Source: Planctomycetota bacterium
GTDB lineage: Bacteria; Planctomycetota; Phycisphaerae; UBA1845; UTPLA1
Direction: 5' to 3'
DNA length: 64,000 nucleotides
NCBI GenBank assembly: GCA_003576905.1
Contig: QEVG01000024.1
Location: 31,122-95,121, forward strand
The notes beneath the pieces are model-generated. The model saw only the letters and a list, made by a program, of their open reading frames with translations. It was not told the origin of the DNA and did no database searches. Shown piece after piece: positions 7,394 through 16,080 of the stretch. How positions within the stretch are numbered: position 1 is the first letter of the stretch; each line of letters starts with the position of its first letter. Both the position numbers and the translations under genes were made by a program.

Positions 7394-10168
7394 CTACTGC
7401 ATCAAACTATCCACGAAGGCCGGGATGTCGCCGAGGTCGTTCAGGCCATCGCAGTTCATGTCAGCGGCCGGGCCAAAATTCGGGTTGAAGCCGGTGATGA
7501 GCCAGACGAACGCCTGGATATCGCGGGCATCGCGGACGGCATCGGCGTTGACATCTCCCGCCCCGAGGCCTGTGCCGGTGGTGGCCTGAATCCCGACGAA
7601 GGACTTGTGGCGCGTCTTGGTCGCGCCGTTGGGCAGTGTCTCGATCCCGACGACATCGACGCGGTGATTTCCGCTGACGTACGAACTTCGAGTACGGGTG
7701 AAGGTGTCGAGATAGCGCGAGGCCAGATTGCTCGTGCCGGTGGCGAGGGCGATGAAGTTCGTCGAGGCGGGCAGATCGAAGAAGATGTACACCTTCTCAA
7801 GGGTCGGGTCGGCGGCCTGGACGACAAAGCTCGCTGGGAGGCTGGTGACGTCGTTATTGCACAGGGCCGTTGGGGTGACCAGATCGAAGTCCGGGTCCTC
7901 AATGTCCACATAAATGACCAGCCGGAACTCGCCGAAGAGCGGGTCGCCCGCGTCGCGATGCCGAAAAGCCCGGACGGTAATGTAGTGATATCCCTCGCCG
8001 ATATCGGCAGCACTGATGGTCTGGCGATAGGTGCCGCTGCCTCCGCCGAACCGGGGCGAACTTTGAGTCAGGAAGTTTTCGAAGCCGTAGCTTGGGCTGG
8101 TCGACGCGGTGTTTCCGGGATGAAAGTCGGACGACGGATTCCCGCTGTACGACGATCCGTTGCCGTTGTCGTCCCTGAAGCCGGAGTCGATTCGGAAGAC
8201 CGCGAGGTCGTCGGTGTTCGGGTCCATGGGGTCGGTGTGATTGGTCTGAAGCTGGATGTCGAATGTCGGGGAAGTCACCATCACAACCGAGTTGACCCGC
8301 TGGATGTGATCGGAAGTGCTTCCGGGATCAGGCGGCGCGATGCTTGTCGTCGCATTCACGATGGAAAGCGTTCCGGTGGGCACGGCGGGGCCGTAAATCA
8401 CGTATCCCAAACCATGAAACACGCCGTTGGCGTTTCGATTTCGAGGGACCTGAACCGTGACGCTGCCGCCGCCGCCCACGGTCAGGACTTCGGGGATGTT
8501 GCCGTTCGGGTCGACCGTGGGACTCGCGGCGTTGCCGGTCTGCTCATGGAGGCGCGTGCCGACGGGAAAGGCAGTGGTCACCGTGCGGGAATCGAAGCCG
8601 TTGGATTCGAGGTCATTCAGGCCGACCAGCACGTTGTCGACGCTGTTCGGAGTCCGGCGGGTGAACACGAGGACATCGCTGCTTCCCACGGTGAGCGGGA
8701 TGAACCATCCGCGAGCATATTGATTGCGCGCCTTGACCAACTGCGTGATCTGATTCGAGCCGAGACCGAGGGCATCATCGCGGCCGTTGGCCCGCGGGAA
8801 GTTGTCAACGTTTGTTCCGAACTGGAGTGCGTTGTGATAGACGATGGCGGGGCCGGTCCGCATCAGGACGTAGGCGTGGGCAATCGTGTCGTTTTCGTCG
8901 TCACCGATGGTGTTGTCGTGGCTGTTGACGTGGTGCACGCCAATCGTGCCGTTGTTGAAGTTGTCGACGTTGTCGACCGAGGCCCCGATGATCGTGTCCC
9001 ACGACCCGCTGCCGTCGTTCGTGACCAGGTCGCGCAGGGCGCCGGCCTCGTTCAGATCGAGCGCGTCGCGGTTTCCGAAATCGTAGCCGGTGCTCGGCCA
9101 TCCGGAGCCAGGCTCGCCGGGCTTGCGAACCCACTCGGCGGTGTTGGTGTTGCTCTCGACGACTTCGACGAATGAATAAGGGGTGCGGCGCACGCCGTCA
9201 AAGCCGACGTAATTCATGTGAACCGAGGCGTCCCAGAGATTGTCCCAGAACCACGTCGGTATGTGCTTCGCCGCGTCGAGCCGGAAACCGTCAACCCCGA
9301 GCACCTCGAGGTAGTACTTCGTCGAGCGCAGCAGAAGAAAGGACGCGTTCTCCAATACCGGGTCGCCCGTGCCCGGATCCGCAGGATCAAAGGGATAAAA
9401 CGAATATTGCGGCGGCGAGGGGTTTCGCGGCGTGCCGGGGTTATTGGGGTTCATCGGCGCCGCGTCCATGTCGGGATAGAACTTCAGGTTCGCGGCGTTG
9501 GGCTGATTCCGCTGCGTGCCGGCCGGAATGTTGTCCGGGTCGCCCGGTGCGACCGGGTGACGAATGAACATGTGGTTCTTGCCCTGGTCGATGTCGATCA
9601 ATTCGACGAGCCGGCCGTCGTAGAGATGGTAACAGCAGCCCCCGCACACCGGATTGGCAAGCGAGAATCCGCAGCACGGCGCATGCGACTGGGGGCAGCC
9701 GCCCGAGAAGGCGTGGAAGTCGCCATCGGGATCGCCGCCGGTGCTGAGGACGAAGCCGGGGTAGCCGCCCTGAGTCTCGAAATTCGCGGTGTTGCGATCC
9801 GAGAAGCCGTTGTGGTTCATGATCCAGTCGACATAGACGCGACAATTGGCCCGATGAAACTCCTCGATCACGAGCCGAAACTCGGACTCGCTGCCGTATC
9901 GTGTCGGGAGGCTGTCACTCCCCAGATCAAACCGGTCGAAGAGGTCGTACCCCACGCTTGTCGTGTTGGTCGGTCCGGCGGCGCGTTGGGGCGGGGGCAG
10001 CCAGACCGCGTCGTACCCGGCGATGAAGACGTCGGGCATGCGGTACCGCATGGTGTTCCACTTGGCATCGAAGTATTGAATAAAGGTCGCTTCCTCAGCG
10101 CCAACGCCCCGCACGAAGAGCATGGTCGCGGCAACCGCGAACAGGCAGGATTGCATCCGCTTCTTCAC
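7394..10168 (-). CDS. Secreted GH13 alpha-amylase with C-terminal type I dockerin
   Basis: 924 residues from a GTG at 10168, chosen because GGGAGGGAG lies eight bases upstream and it starts the signal peptide KKRMQSCLFAVAATMLF; an ATG at 10192 is the alternative. The four GH13 regions are present: DWIMNHNG, GFRLDAAKH (nucleophile D298), FVEVVES (acid/base E335) and VNSHDN (D418). A beta-rich C-terminal part follows, then a dockerin with two calcium loops (DVNADAVRDARDI and DMNCDGLNDLGDI). It should cleave alpha-1,4-glucans outside the cell or in the periplasm. Dockerins in planctomycetes usually have no known cellulosome partner. It feeds logically into the downstream glucan-uptake genes. Confidence 0.92.
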   Translation of the reverse strand: MKKRMQSCLFAVAATMLFVRGVGAEEATFIQYFDAKWNTMRYRMPDVFIAGYDAVWLPPPQRAAGPTNTTSVGYDLFDRFDLGSDSLPTRYGSESEFRLVIEEFHRANCRVYVDWIMNHNGFSDRNTANFETQGGYPGFVLSTGGDPDGDFHAFSGGCPQSHAPCCGFSLANPVCGGCCYHLYDGRLVELIDIDQGKNHMFIRHPVAPGDPDNIPAGTQRNQPNAANLKFYPDMDAAPMNPNNPGTPRNPSPPQYSFYPFDPADPGTGDPVLENASFLLLRSTKYYLEVLGVDGFRLDAAKHIPTWFWDNLWDASVHMNYVGFDGVRRTPYSFVEVVESNTNTAEWVRKPGEPGSGWPSTGYDFGNRDALDLNEAGALRDLVTNDGSGSWDTIIGASVDNVDNFNNGTIGVHHVNSHDNTIGDDENDTIAHAYVLMRTGPAIVYHNALQFGTNVDNFPRANGRDDALGLGSNQITQLVKARNQYARGWFIPLTVGSSDVLVFTRRTPNSVDNVLVGLNDLESNGFDSRTVTTAFPVGTRLHEQTGNAASPTVDPNGNIPEVLTVGGGGSVTVQVPRNRNANGVFHGLGYVIYGPAVPTGTLSIVNATTSIAPPDPGSTSDHIQRVNSVVMVTSPTFDIQLQTNHTDPMDPNTDDLAVFRIDSGFRDDNGNGSSYSGNPSSDFHPGNTASTSPSYGFENFLTQSSPRFGGGSGTYRQTISAADIGEGYHYITVRAFRHRDAGDPLFGEFRLVIYVDIEDPDFDLVTPTALCNNDVTSLPASFVVQAADPTLEKVYIFFDLPASTNFIALATGTSNLASRYLDTFTRTRSSYVSGNHRVDVVGIETLPNGATKTRHKSFVGIQATTGTGLGAGDVNADAVRDARDIQAFVWLITGFNPNFGPAADMNCDGLNDLGDIPAFVDSLMQ

Positions 10169-10251
10169 GATCGAGACTCCCTCCCTCGCCATACGAGTTT
10201 ATGCCCGCCGCCGGGTGCGTGACCATCGGACGCGCAACCCATCCTGCAAGC

Positions 10252-10331
10252 GTGCCCGCGGCGTTGCGTCGAACGTCGCGGGCACCCTGCCGGAGCCAAA
10301 CCGGCGGACCCCCGCGGCGCGGAGCCGCGGG
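10252..10331 (-). terminator. Two GC-rich hairpins after the dockerin repeat gene
   Basis: CCCGCGGC (10311-10318) pairs with GCCGCGGG (10324-10331) around five bases, and GTGCCCGCG (10252-10260) pairs with CGCGGGCAC (10277-10285). Both lie between the stop at 10349 and the amylase start at 10168. Neither is followed by a T tract, so classical intrinsic termination is uncertain; they may reduce read-through or stabilise the mRNA end. Confidence 0.4.
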
Positions 10332-10348
10332 AATAGTCGCCGAAGGTC

Positions 10349-13300
10349 CTAGTTCAGGAACTCGTCAACGAATTCCTGGATATCCAGACCGTTTGTGCCT
10401 CCGTCGCCGTTGACGTTCGCCTTCTGAACGTCACACGGATTCAGATTTGTACCGAGCAGGACGCCGACCAATGCGCTGATGTCCGTGGAATCAACCACTT
10501 CATCGCCGTTGATGTCGGCGGGATCGTCGCCGCACGACGGGGCCAGCGTATAGCCCATCCACTGCTGTCCCGGCGCGATTGCGTTATCGCCCAGGTTTCC
10601 GAGCCACTGACCGCCGCCCGTAATGGTCGTCACGATATCGCCGAGATTCCCGGCGGGAGGCGTGCGATTCAGCGGGGGCAGGAACTGGTTCGAGAAGTAA
10701 CCCGAGCGGCCAGTGATGACCGCGAGCATGCGCACTTCCACGAAGGGACCGGTCTCCGGATCCAGCGGAGTAAGACCGATGTCCTGGAATGCGAGGTCAA
10801 AGTGCATGCCGGAGGTCGCGCTGTTAGCCTGCGCCATGGTCGCGCTGGAACCGGTCACACCCTGTATGTTCTCATTGTTCAACGCGACCTGCGTGCAATT
10901 CGCATTGCCAGGGTTGACCAGCACGGCATTGCCGAACTGGGTGTAGTTGTCCTGCGTCGCGAGAGCCGGGCCCATGGCATCCGGGATGCCCGCGCCGTTG
11001 AACGTCGTCGGGGAGTCATATCCGCCGGATGACGCCAGCACGTAATCGAGGTACTGGAGGCCGGGGGCAATCGTCTCGCTGGACAGGTCAATGAAGGTCG
11101 TGGGCGGCCCGGGCGCCGGCGGCGAACCAAGGTTGTTCTTGCCACCGCCAAGACCCGGCAGGGTCTGGTTGCTCCAGAATCCGGTGCTCGAACCGAGGAT
11201 GACGCCGACACTGAGCGTCGCGCCGTCCACCGGCGGGTTGATCATCAGGTCCGGGTGTCCAAGGGAGTCGCGGTCGAGGGCGATCTGAATGCCGCGAAGC
11301 GCGGTGGCCGCGTTCTCCTCCTGAACAGTGAGCGGCGGATTCATACCCGGCGTTGTGTCGTGAGCCACATTGCTGCTGACGCCGAGGCCGTTGCTGTTGT
11401 CGCCGACGTACGTGTTGTCGCCGATCGAGCTCTGGAAGGTGAGGTTCGTTACCGTCGTGCCCGGCGGCAGGTCGGTCATGTCGACGAGCTGTGCCGAGTA
11501 GAAGCCGCCGCTTCGATTGATGACGATCGCGAAATCGGGGGCGAAACCGATGTCGAGATGATCGCCGTGGACGGAACGAAGGGCCGTCGGGAAGCCGGTG
11601 TAGTCGGTATCGAGGACGTTGGAGCGGTTGCTTCCGGGCGTCTCGATGAAAACGATGTAGGCATTGCCGTTGGCTTCCAGGTTTCCGGTGATGCCGATGT
11701 ACAGGCGGTCGGCATCGTTCTGGATAAAGAGCTGATCCAGTTCGCTGCCGTTCTGGTTGGCAATGGGATCGGCCAGTTCGCCGGTCGGCTGGTTCCGCGT
11801 CAGGCGGCCAAGCGATCGCGTGAAGTTGGTCTGAATGTTCTTGATGAACACGCTGTAGTCATCGACCGGGACTCCGGCGGTCGGATCACGTTGCACGACG
11901 ACGGCGTAATCCGGGTTGAAGCCGGGATCGAGCGTCAATCCATCCAGGCCGGAGCAGACGTCCGGCGGGGTGGAAAGGACGGGCAGGGTCGAAGGTCCGC
12001 CCGCGACGGTGTCGAGCAGGAGAACCATCGCATTGCCGTTGTTCTCGAGGTTGCCGGTGACGCCGATGCGGAGCCGATCATTGGTGTTTCGCACCATGAG
12101 CTGGTCCGCTTCGCTTCCGGGCAGGTTGACCACGGCCGCCTCGACGGCATTACCGAAGCAGGTGTAGTTGTTCTGTGTGGTCAGGGCCGTGTTGCCGAAC
12201 GCGGCCGGAATCCCCAGGCCGGTGAAGTTTGTGGGCCGATTGGACGTATTGGCCGGAACCGACAGGTCGAGGAACTGGTCGCCCGGCGTCCGCGGATCGG
12301 TCGCGAGGTTGATGTAATTATCGACCGCGTCGAACTGTCCGAGACAGGGGACATTGCCACCGGTGTATTCGGTGACGGCGATACCCCACGAACCAAGCGA
12401 ACCGGACTGACCGGTGACGGTATCGGTGACGATCATCGTCCAGTTGCCGTTGGGGTTCAGGCCGTTGAAGGACAACAGCGACGCCGCCGGCTGAACGGCC
12501 GGAGCGCCTTCGCTGTCAAAGGTGATGTTCAGATTTGAGCCGGCTTGGGAGCCCGGCGCGACGAGCTGAACGGTCGTGCCGCTGTCGTCGTGGCGAAGGC
12601 TGACGCTGAGCTGGCTGACATCCGGATGGGTAATGTTGAGGGAGACGTTGATGTCCGTTACGCGGTCGATGTTGGCCATGGCGACGGTCCGCGTGTCGGA
12701 GACAGGCATGTTGTCGTCGGTAATGGCCAAAGGCAGCGGCGCGTCGGAAAAGCTCGCGGAGTCGTTCTCCGGCGTCGGATCGGTCGGGTTCAGCGGCGGC
12801 AGGAACTGATTACTGACGAAGCCGGAGCCGCTGACGACACACGCGACGAGTTTCAGGTTGGCCGTGCCGCCCGAGGCGTCGATGCCGAGGTCGTTGAGCT
12901 TTAGAGAGAACTGAACGCCGGAGGTCGGCGCATCATCGGGATCGAAGAAGGTTCCGTCGGCGAAGCTCTGCTGGCGAAGTGGATCGTCGCCAGGGATGTC
13001 GTTGACGCCGACGATGTTGCCCAGATCGGCCGAGTAGGCGTTGACCGCCGGGTTGATGTGGCGGTCCTGTGAAGGCGAGAACTCAAGGCCGTCGATGTGC
13101 TCGTCGAAGACACAGCTCATGATCCGGGCGTTATGCTGCCCGCCGGCCCGCCAGTACATGATGCAGTATTCCGGCTCGAAGCCGTTGTCGAAGGTGAAGC
13201 CGCCAAGAAATCCGTTGCTCATGCCCTGCAGGGCGCCTGAGCCGCCGGTGAAGGTGTTGGTCGATAGCTGTTGAGTGCCGTCGCCCGGCCCGTTGTCGAT

Positions 13301-14458
13301 GAAGATCATCAGCGTATCGTTGTTCCCACCGAAGAACGGGACGTTTCCGGTTACGCCGATGTAGAGCTTGGAGAAATCTGCCTTGACGAAGATCTGATCC
13401 AGCTCGGCGCCGCCGGTGGGAATCGGCGAGTAGGGAGCGGCATTTCCAAAACACGTATAGTTGTTCTGGGTCGCCAGTAGCTGGCCCACCGGGCCGTAGC
13501 GGGTGGGGATGTCCGCGCCGTTAAAGGCGCCGCTCGGCGCGCTGCCGCCGGGGTTGCACGTGTACGACACGAACTGATTGCCCGGGAAGTTGGTCGCGTT
13601 GCTGAAGTCGACCAGAACCGCGGGTGTGGCGTTGGGGTTGTGGTCACCCACACAGGGCCTACCGCCGCCGACGCTTCCCGATGTCGGGTTAATTGGAGGC
13701 AGGGCCTGGTTGCTGATGAACCCGCCGCCGCCGACGAGCAAGGCCTGAACGTTGATCGTACTGGAACTGGTCAGGCCAAGCTGCACGAGTTCGATGGCGA
13801 ACTCAAAGCCGGTGGTGGCCGTCGCGGCATTCGCAGTCTGAAAGACGGGATCGCTGGAGGGGATGTCATTGACGCCGGCGAGGTTGCTGTTGTCCACCGC
13901 GAACTGCGTGCCGAGCGTGAGAGCGACACCGGTGTCCATCGGGTCGGTGAGGTCATGTAGCACGGCGTTCTGAACGCCGCCGACGTTCCACACGGCGAGG
14001 CAGTATTCCGGCGCGAAATCGAGTGTCACGCCGTCCGTCATGTCGTCGCGATCCAGATTCTTAAGGGCGTTCGAGCCGGTGATGCCCGAAGTATTGAGGA
14101 TCGGCGACCCGCCGTTGTCGCCGGTATCGATGAACACCAGCACGGTGTTTTCGAGTGCGTCGACGCGCACGGTGTTTCCGGTGATTCCGATGTAGAGCTT
14201 GGTGGCGTCGTTGGCCATGTACAGCCGGTTCAGCTCGTTGCCCTCGCTGTCGGATTCCGTCGGCGGAGTGGCGTCGCCGAAGCCGGTCGGGTTGTTCTGA
14301 AGGGCCCGCGGCATCGCCGGGAATATGGTCGGCAGGTCGGTGCCGAGAATCGTGGCCTGCCCGGAACAGTCGCCCGCCGAAGCGGTCTGGTTTCCGGCGA
14401 CAAGGATCGTCGCGAGTGCGACGGCGGTGAGAGAAACGGCGATAAAGCGGCGATACAC
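10349..14458 (-). CDS. Large secreted repeat protein with P/Homo B domain and dockerin
   Basis: 1369 residues from a GTG at 14458 with GGAGG six bases upstream; it begins the signal peptide YRRFIAVSLTAVALATILVAG and ends it near ASAGDC. Four to five modules recur, each with a motif like ELDQLFIQNDADRLYIGITGN followed by a short VFIDTG-like strand and a later SNQ-LPP-NPT turn. The fifth copy is shortened. Between the second and third modules (about 12330-12760) lies a beta-sandwich resembling a proprotein-convertase P domain (NITHPDVSQLSVSL, NPNGNWTMIV, GSLGSWGIAVTEY). The C-terminus is a dockerin (DINGDEVVDSTDI). No catalytic site was found. A structural or adhesive surface protein is likely; a role in glucan use is only suggested by position. 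Confidence 0.8.
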   Translation of the reverse strand: MYRRFIAVSLTAVALATILVAGNQTASAGDCSGQATILGTDLPTIFPAMPRALQNNPTGFGDATPPTESDSEGNELNRLYMANDATKLYIGITGNTVRVDALENTVLVFIDTGDNGGSPILNTSGITGSNALKNLDRDDMTDGVTLDFAPEYCLAVWNVGGVQNAVLHDLTDPMDTGVALTLGTQFAVDNSNLAGVNDIPSSDPVFQTANAATATTGFEFAIELVQLGLTSSSTINVQALLVGGGGFISNQALPPINPTSGSVGGGRPCVGDHNPNATPAVLVDFSNATNFPGNQFVSYTCNPGGSAPSGAFNGADIPTRYGPVGQLLATQNNYTCFGNAAPYSPIPTGGAELDQIFVKADFSKLYIGVTGNVPFFGGNNDTLMIFIDNGPGDGTQQLSTNTFTGGSGALQGMSNGFLGGFTFDNGFEPEYCIMYWRAGGQHNARIMSCVFDEHIDGLEFSPSQDRHINPAVNAYSADLGNIVGVNDIPGDDPLRQQSFADGTFFDPDDAPTSGVQFSLKLNDLGIDASGGTANLKLVACVVSGSGFVSNQFLPPLNPTDPTPENDSASFSDAPLPLAITDDNMPVSDTRTVAMANIDRVTDINVSLNITHPDVSQLSVSLRHDDSGTTVQLVAPGSQAGSNLNITFDSEGAPAVQPAASLLSFNGLNPNGNWTMIVTDTVTGQSGSLGSWGIAVTEYTGGNVPCLGQFDAVDNYINLATDPRTPGDQFLDLSVPANTSNRPTNFTGLGIPAAFGNTALTTQNNYTCFGNAVEAAVVNLPGSEADQLMVRNTNDRLRIGVTGNLENNGNAMVLLLDTVAGGPSTLPVLSTPPDVCSGLDGLTLDPGFNPDYAVVVQRDPTAGVPVDDYSVFIKNIQTNFTRSLGRLTRNQPTGELADPIANQNGSELDQLFIQNDADRLYIGITGNLEANGNAYIVFIETPGSNRSNVLDTDYTGFPTALRSVHGDHLDIGFAPDFAIVINRSGGFYSAQLVDMTDLPPGTTVTNLTFQSSIGDNTYVGDNSNGLGVSSNVAHDTTPGMNPPLTVQEENAATALRGIQIALDRDSLGHPDLMINPPVDGATLSVGVILGSSTGFWSNQTLPGLGGGKNNLGSPPAPGPPTTFIDLSSETIAPGLQYLDYVLASSGGYDSPTTFNGAGIPDAMGPALATQDNYTQFGNAVLVNPGNANCTQVALNNENIQGVTGSSATMAQANSATSGMHFDLAFQDIGLTPLDPETGPFVEVRMLAVITGRSGYFSNQFLPPLNRTPPAGNLGDIVTTITGGGQWLGNLGDNAIAPGQQWMGYTLAPSCGDDPADINGDEVVDSTDISALVGVLLGTNLNPCDVQKANVNGDGGTNGLDIQEFVDEFLN

Positions 14459-14851
14459 AATCCACCTCCCGTGTGACGTTCGGCCGGTACGACCGGCCGA
14501 TCTACGCGTGCGAAGAGCGGCGGAATCGCGCCGCCGCGATAACTCTTGTTCAATCAGGCTCCAGACGTCGCTCATGAACCCGCGTCTGTCGGGCGAAGAA
14601 TCCGCAAGCTCAGCCACAAATGGACCGTCGGTTAAACGTTAAACCTGGCCGACATCCGACAACCACCCAATTGACTCGCTCGATTGCCCGATCCAAGCGG
14701 GCTCCTCAGGTTCGGTGAGGGTTTCGGCACTCGGGCTTGTCACGATGCAACTTCGCTTGCCTGGTGCCGAAGGGAAGTACCCCCTCATTCTATCAGATCA
14801 TGCACGCCAAACCCAAGAGGACCCGGGGCCATCTGGGGGGCGAAACGTCCG
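14459..14851 (-). promoter_or_regulatory. Long upstream region of the repeat/dockerin gene
   Basis: This gap of about 390 bases has no convincing gene. On the minus strand a possible promoter, TTGGGT (14811-14816) and TAGAAT (14787-14792) with an 18-base spacer, lies about 330 bases before the GTG start. A LacI-like palindrome sits at 14630-14645. The Shine-Dalgarno sequence GGAGG is immediately before the start. Confidence 0.4.
14630..14645. promoter_or_regulatory. LacI-type palindrome GGTTAAACGTTAAACC
   Basis: A 16-base element with an AACGTT centre; 14 of 16 positions are symmetric (one mismatched pair). The central CG and AT-rich flanks are typical of LacI/GalR-family operators. It differs from the AAAAGGTTTT element, so it may belong to another regulator. 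It lies about 170 bases upstream of the repeat/dockerin gene. Confidence 0.4.
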
Positions 14852-15853
14852 CTATTCAACCGTCGCGATTTCGGACGCCCGGTTCGGTTGAGCGTCGTCA
14901 AATCGGGCGCGATTCGAGCTCAGCGTGCCAAAAAGGCGTCGGGCGAGGTCCTGAGCCCCGTCAAAGAGGCCGTTTTTCATCTGGGCCCACTCGACGTGCG
15001 AATCGAGGTAGACGGCGTTTATTCCCCGCGTCCCGTGGTTGTCCTCGGGCGTCCAGTAGACCGAGAAATTCGTCCGCGCGTCGTTGGTGTTACTTTGATC
15101 CGCCATCAAAAGGAAATCGCCCCGATCGTCGTTACGAAGCAGGGCGATATAAACGAAGCTCACGTAGGTTTTCTTTCGCTGATCGAGCTGTCCCTGCGTT
15201 CGAGGGAGGTCGGCGTAGCGAAGGACGGCCTGGGTCGGCCAGAGCTTGTCGAGTGTCAGCGGCGGGGCATAACCGTCGGGGCCCGCCGGGGGCTGTCCCG
15301 GTGTGTTATTGAATCGATCACTAGCGCACAACAGGACCTTTGGATCCGGCAGGTAGAGGGGATTTACGGTCGCGCCCGTCTCGGCCTCGGCCCCTTCGCG
15401 GGTGTGGCGTCGCTCGATTACGTCGCGGATGATTCCCGCAAGGCCGGGGCCGTACTGGCTCAGCGCCGGCTGCTGTTTGAAGGTGAGTTCATTCATTGAA
15501 GCGTAGGGGTTCTGCGGATCGCTCTTGACTGGCAGCCACCCATCGCCATCGTTTGAGTACTGGAGCATCGCATTGGCATTCTGGTGCATGTTCGAGCCGC
15601 AGATGGTGCGACGTGCCATTTCCCGGGCACGCGACAGCGCCGGCACGAGGATGGAGATCAGAAGGCCGATGATGGCGATAACGATCAGAAGTTCGATGAG
15701 CGTGAAACCGGGAATTCGGCGTAAACCGGAGGGGCGAACAGGATGAGCCGGGCTTGGCGTTCGGAGATGCCGCTTTCTCCGCGGGAGGCGGCGCGGCACG
15801 CCGCACATGCTCAGCCCATGCGGCGGCAGGTGTTGACCGACTTGGTGAGACAT
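14852..15853 (-). CDS. Pseudopilin-like protein with N-terminal prepilin methylation motif
   Basis: 333 residues. After a basic leader of about 48 residues comes the prepilin peptidase site and helix [18 protein letters not shown], followed by [20 protein letters not shown], a pattern common in the very large planctomycete family of major-pilin/pseudopilin-like proteins. Near the C-terminus [16 protein letters not shown] resembles the H-x9-DG signature. It should be processed by a prepilin peptidase and inserted in the inner membrane; whether it forms a pilus or another export machine is unknown. It is divergent from the LacI-family regulator, and its promoter carries the operator-like palindrome. 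Confidence 0.85.
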   Translation of the reverse strand: MSHQVGQHLPPHGLSMCGVPRRLPRRKRHLRTPSPAHPVRPSGLRRIPGFTLIELLIVIAIIGLLISILVPALSRAREMARRTICGSNMHQNANAMLQYSNDGDGWLPVKSDPQNPYASMNELTFKQQPALSQYGPGLAGIIRDVIERRHTREGAEAETGATVNPLYLPDPKVLLCASDRFNNTPGQPPAGPDGYAPPLTLDKLWPTQAVLRYADLPRTQGQLDQRKKTYVSFVYIALLRNDDRGDFLLMADQSNTNDARTNFSVYWTPEDNHGTRGINAVYLDSHVEWAQMKNGLFDGAQDLARRLFGTLSSNRARFDDAQPNRASEIATVE

Positions 15854-15888
15854 TTCAGTTCCGTCGGCTCGCTCGTGAGATTATTGGT

Positions 15889-15906
15889 TAGTAAAACCTT
15901 TTACTA
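15889..15906. promoter_or_regulatory. Operator palindrome TAGTAAAACCTTTTACTA
   Basis: The two 8-base arms TAGTAAAA and TTTTACTA are perfectly complementary around a central CC. On the minus strand it falls immediately after the -10 box of the pseudopilin promoter, where a repressor would block initiation. It lies in the divergent region next to a LacI-family gene, so autoregulation or control of the pseudopilin is likely. The core AAAAGGTTTTA recurs exactly at the GH31 promoter. Confidence 0.65.
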
Positions 15907-15911
15907 CTCGA

Positions 15912-15939
15912 AGTATAGCAGTCATCGGGCAAAATGCAA
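15912..15939 (-). promoter_or_regulatory. Sigma-70-like promoter of the pseudopilin gene
   Basis: On the minus strand TTGCAT (15934-15939) and TATACT (15912-15917) are separated by 16 bases. The predicted start of transcription falls inside or just before the palindrome at 15889-15906. The leader to the ATG at 15853 would be about 50 bases. Confidence 0.55.
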
Positions 15940-16080
15940 GCCGACCTTTGGTCCAATTGCGTGCACGAAACACCCGATCGCGGAGGCCGGACCCCTGTGA
16001 TATCATAGGACCCCGCAGTGCGGCTTTTCGCGTTGACAAGGCCGCCCAAGGTCCAGGGAGTCGATCACCCGTCCGAGCCC

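Noticed and set aside
7607..9175. 522-codon open frame on the plus strand
   Set aside because: It is antisense to the catalytic and C-terminal parts of the GH13 amylase, whose motifs are intact. High GC keeps the opposite frame open.
11255..12538. 427-codon open frame on the plus strand
   Set aside because: Antisense to the repeat/dockerin protein; its Val/Asp/Arg-rich pattern reflects the repeats on the other strand.
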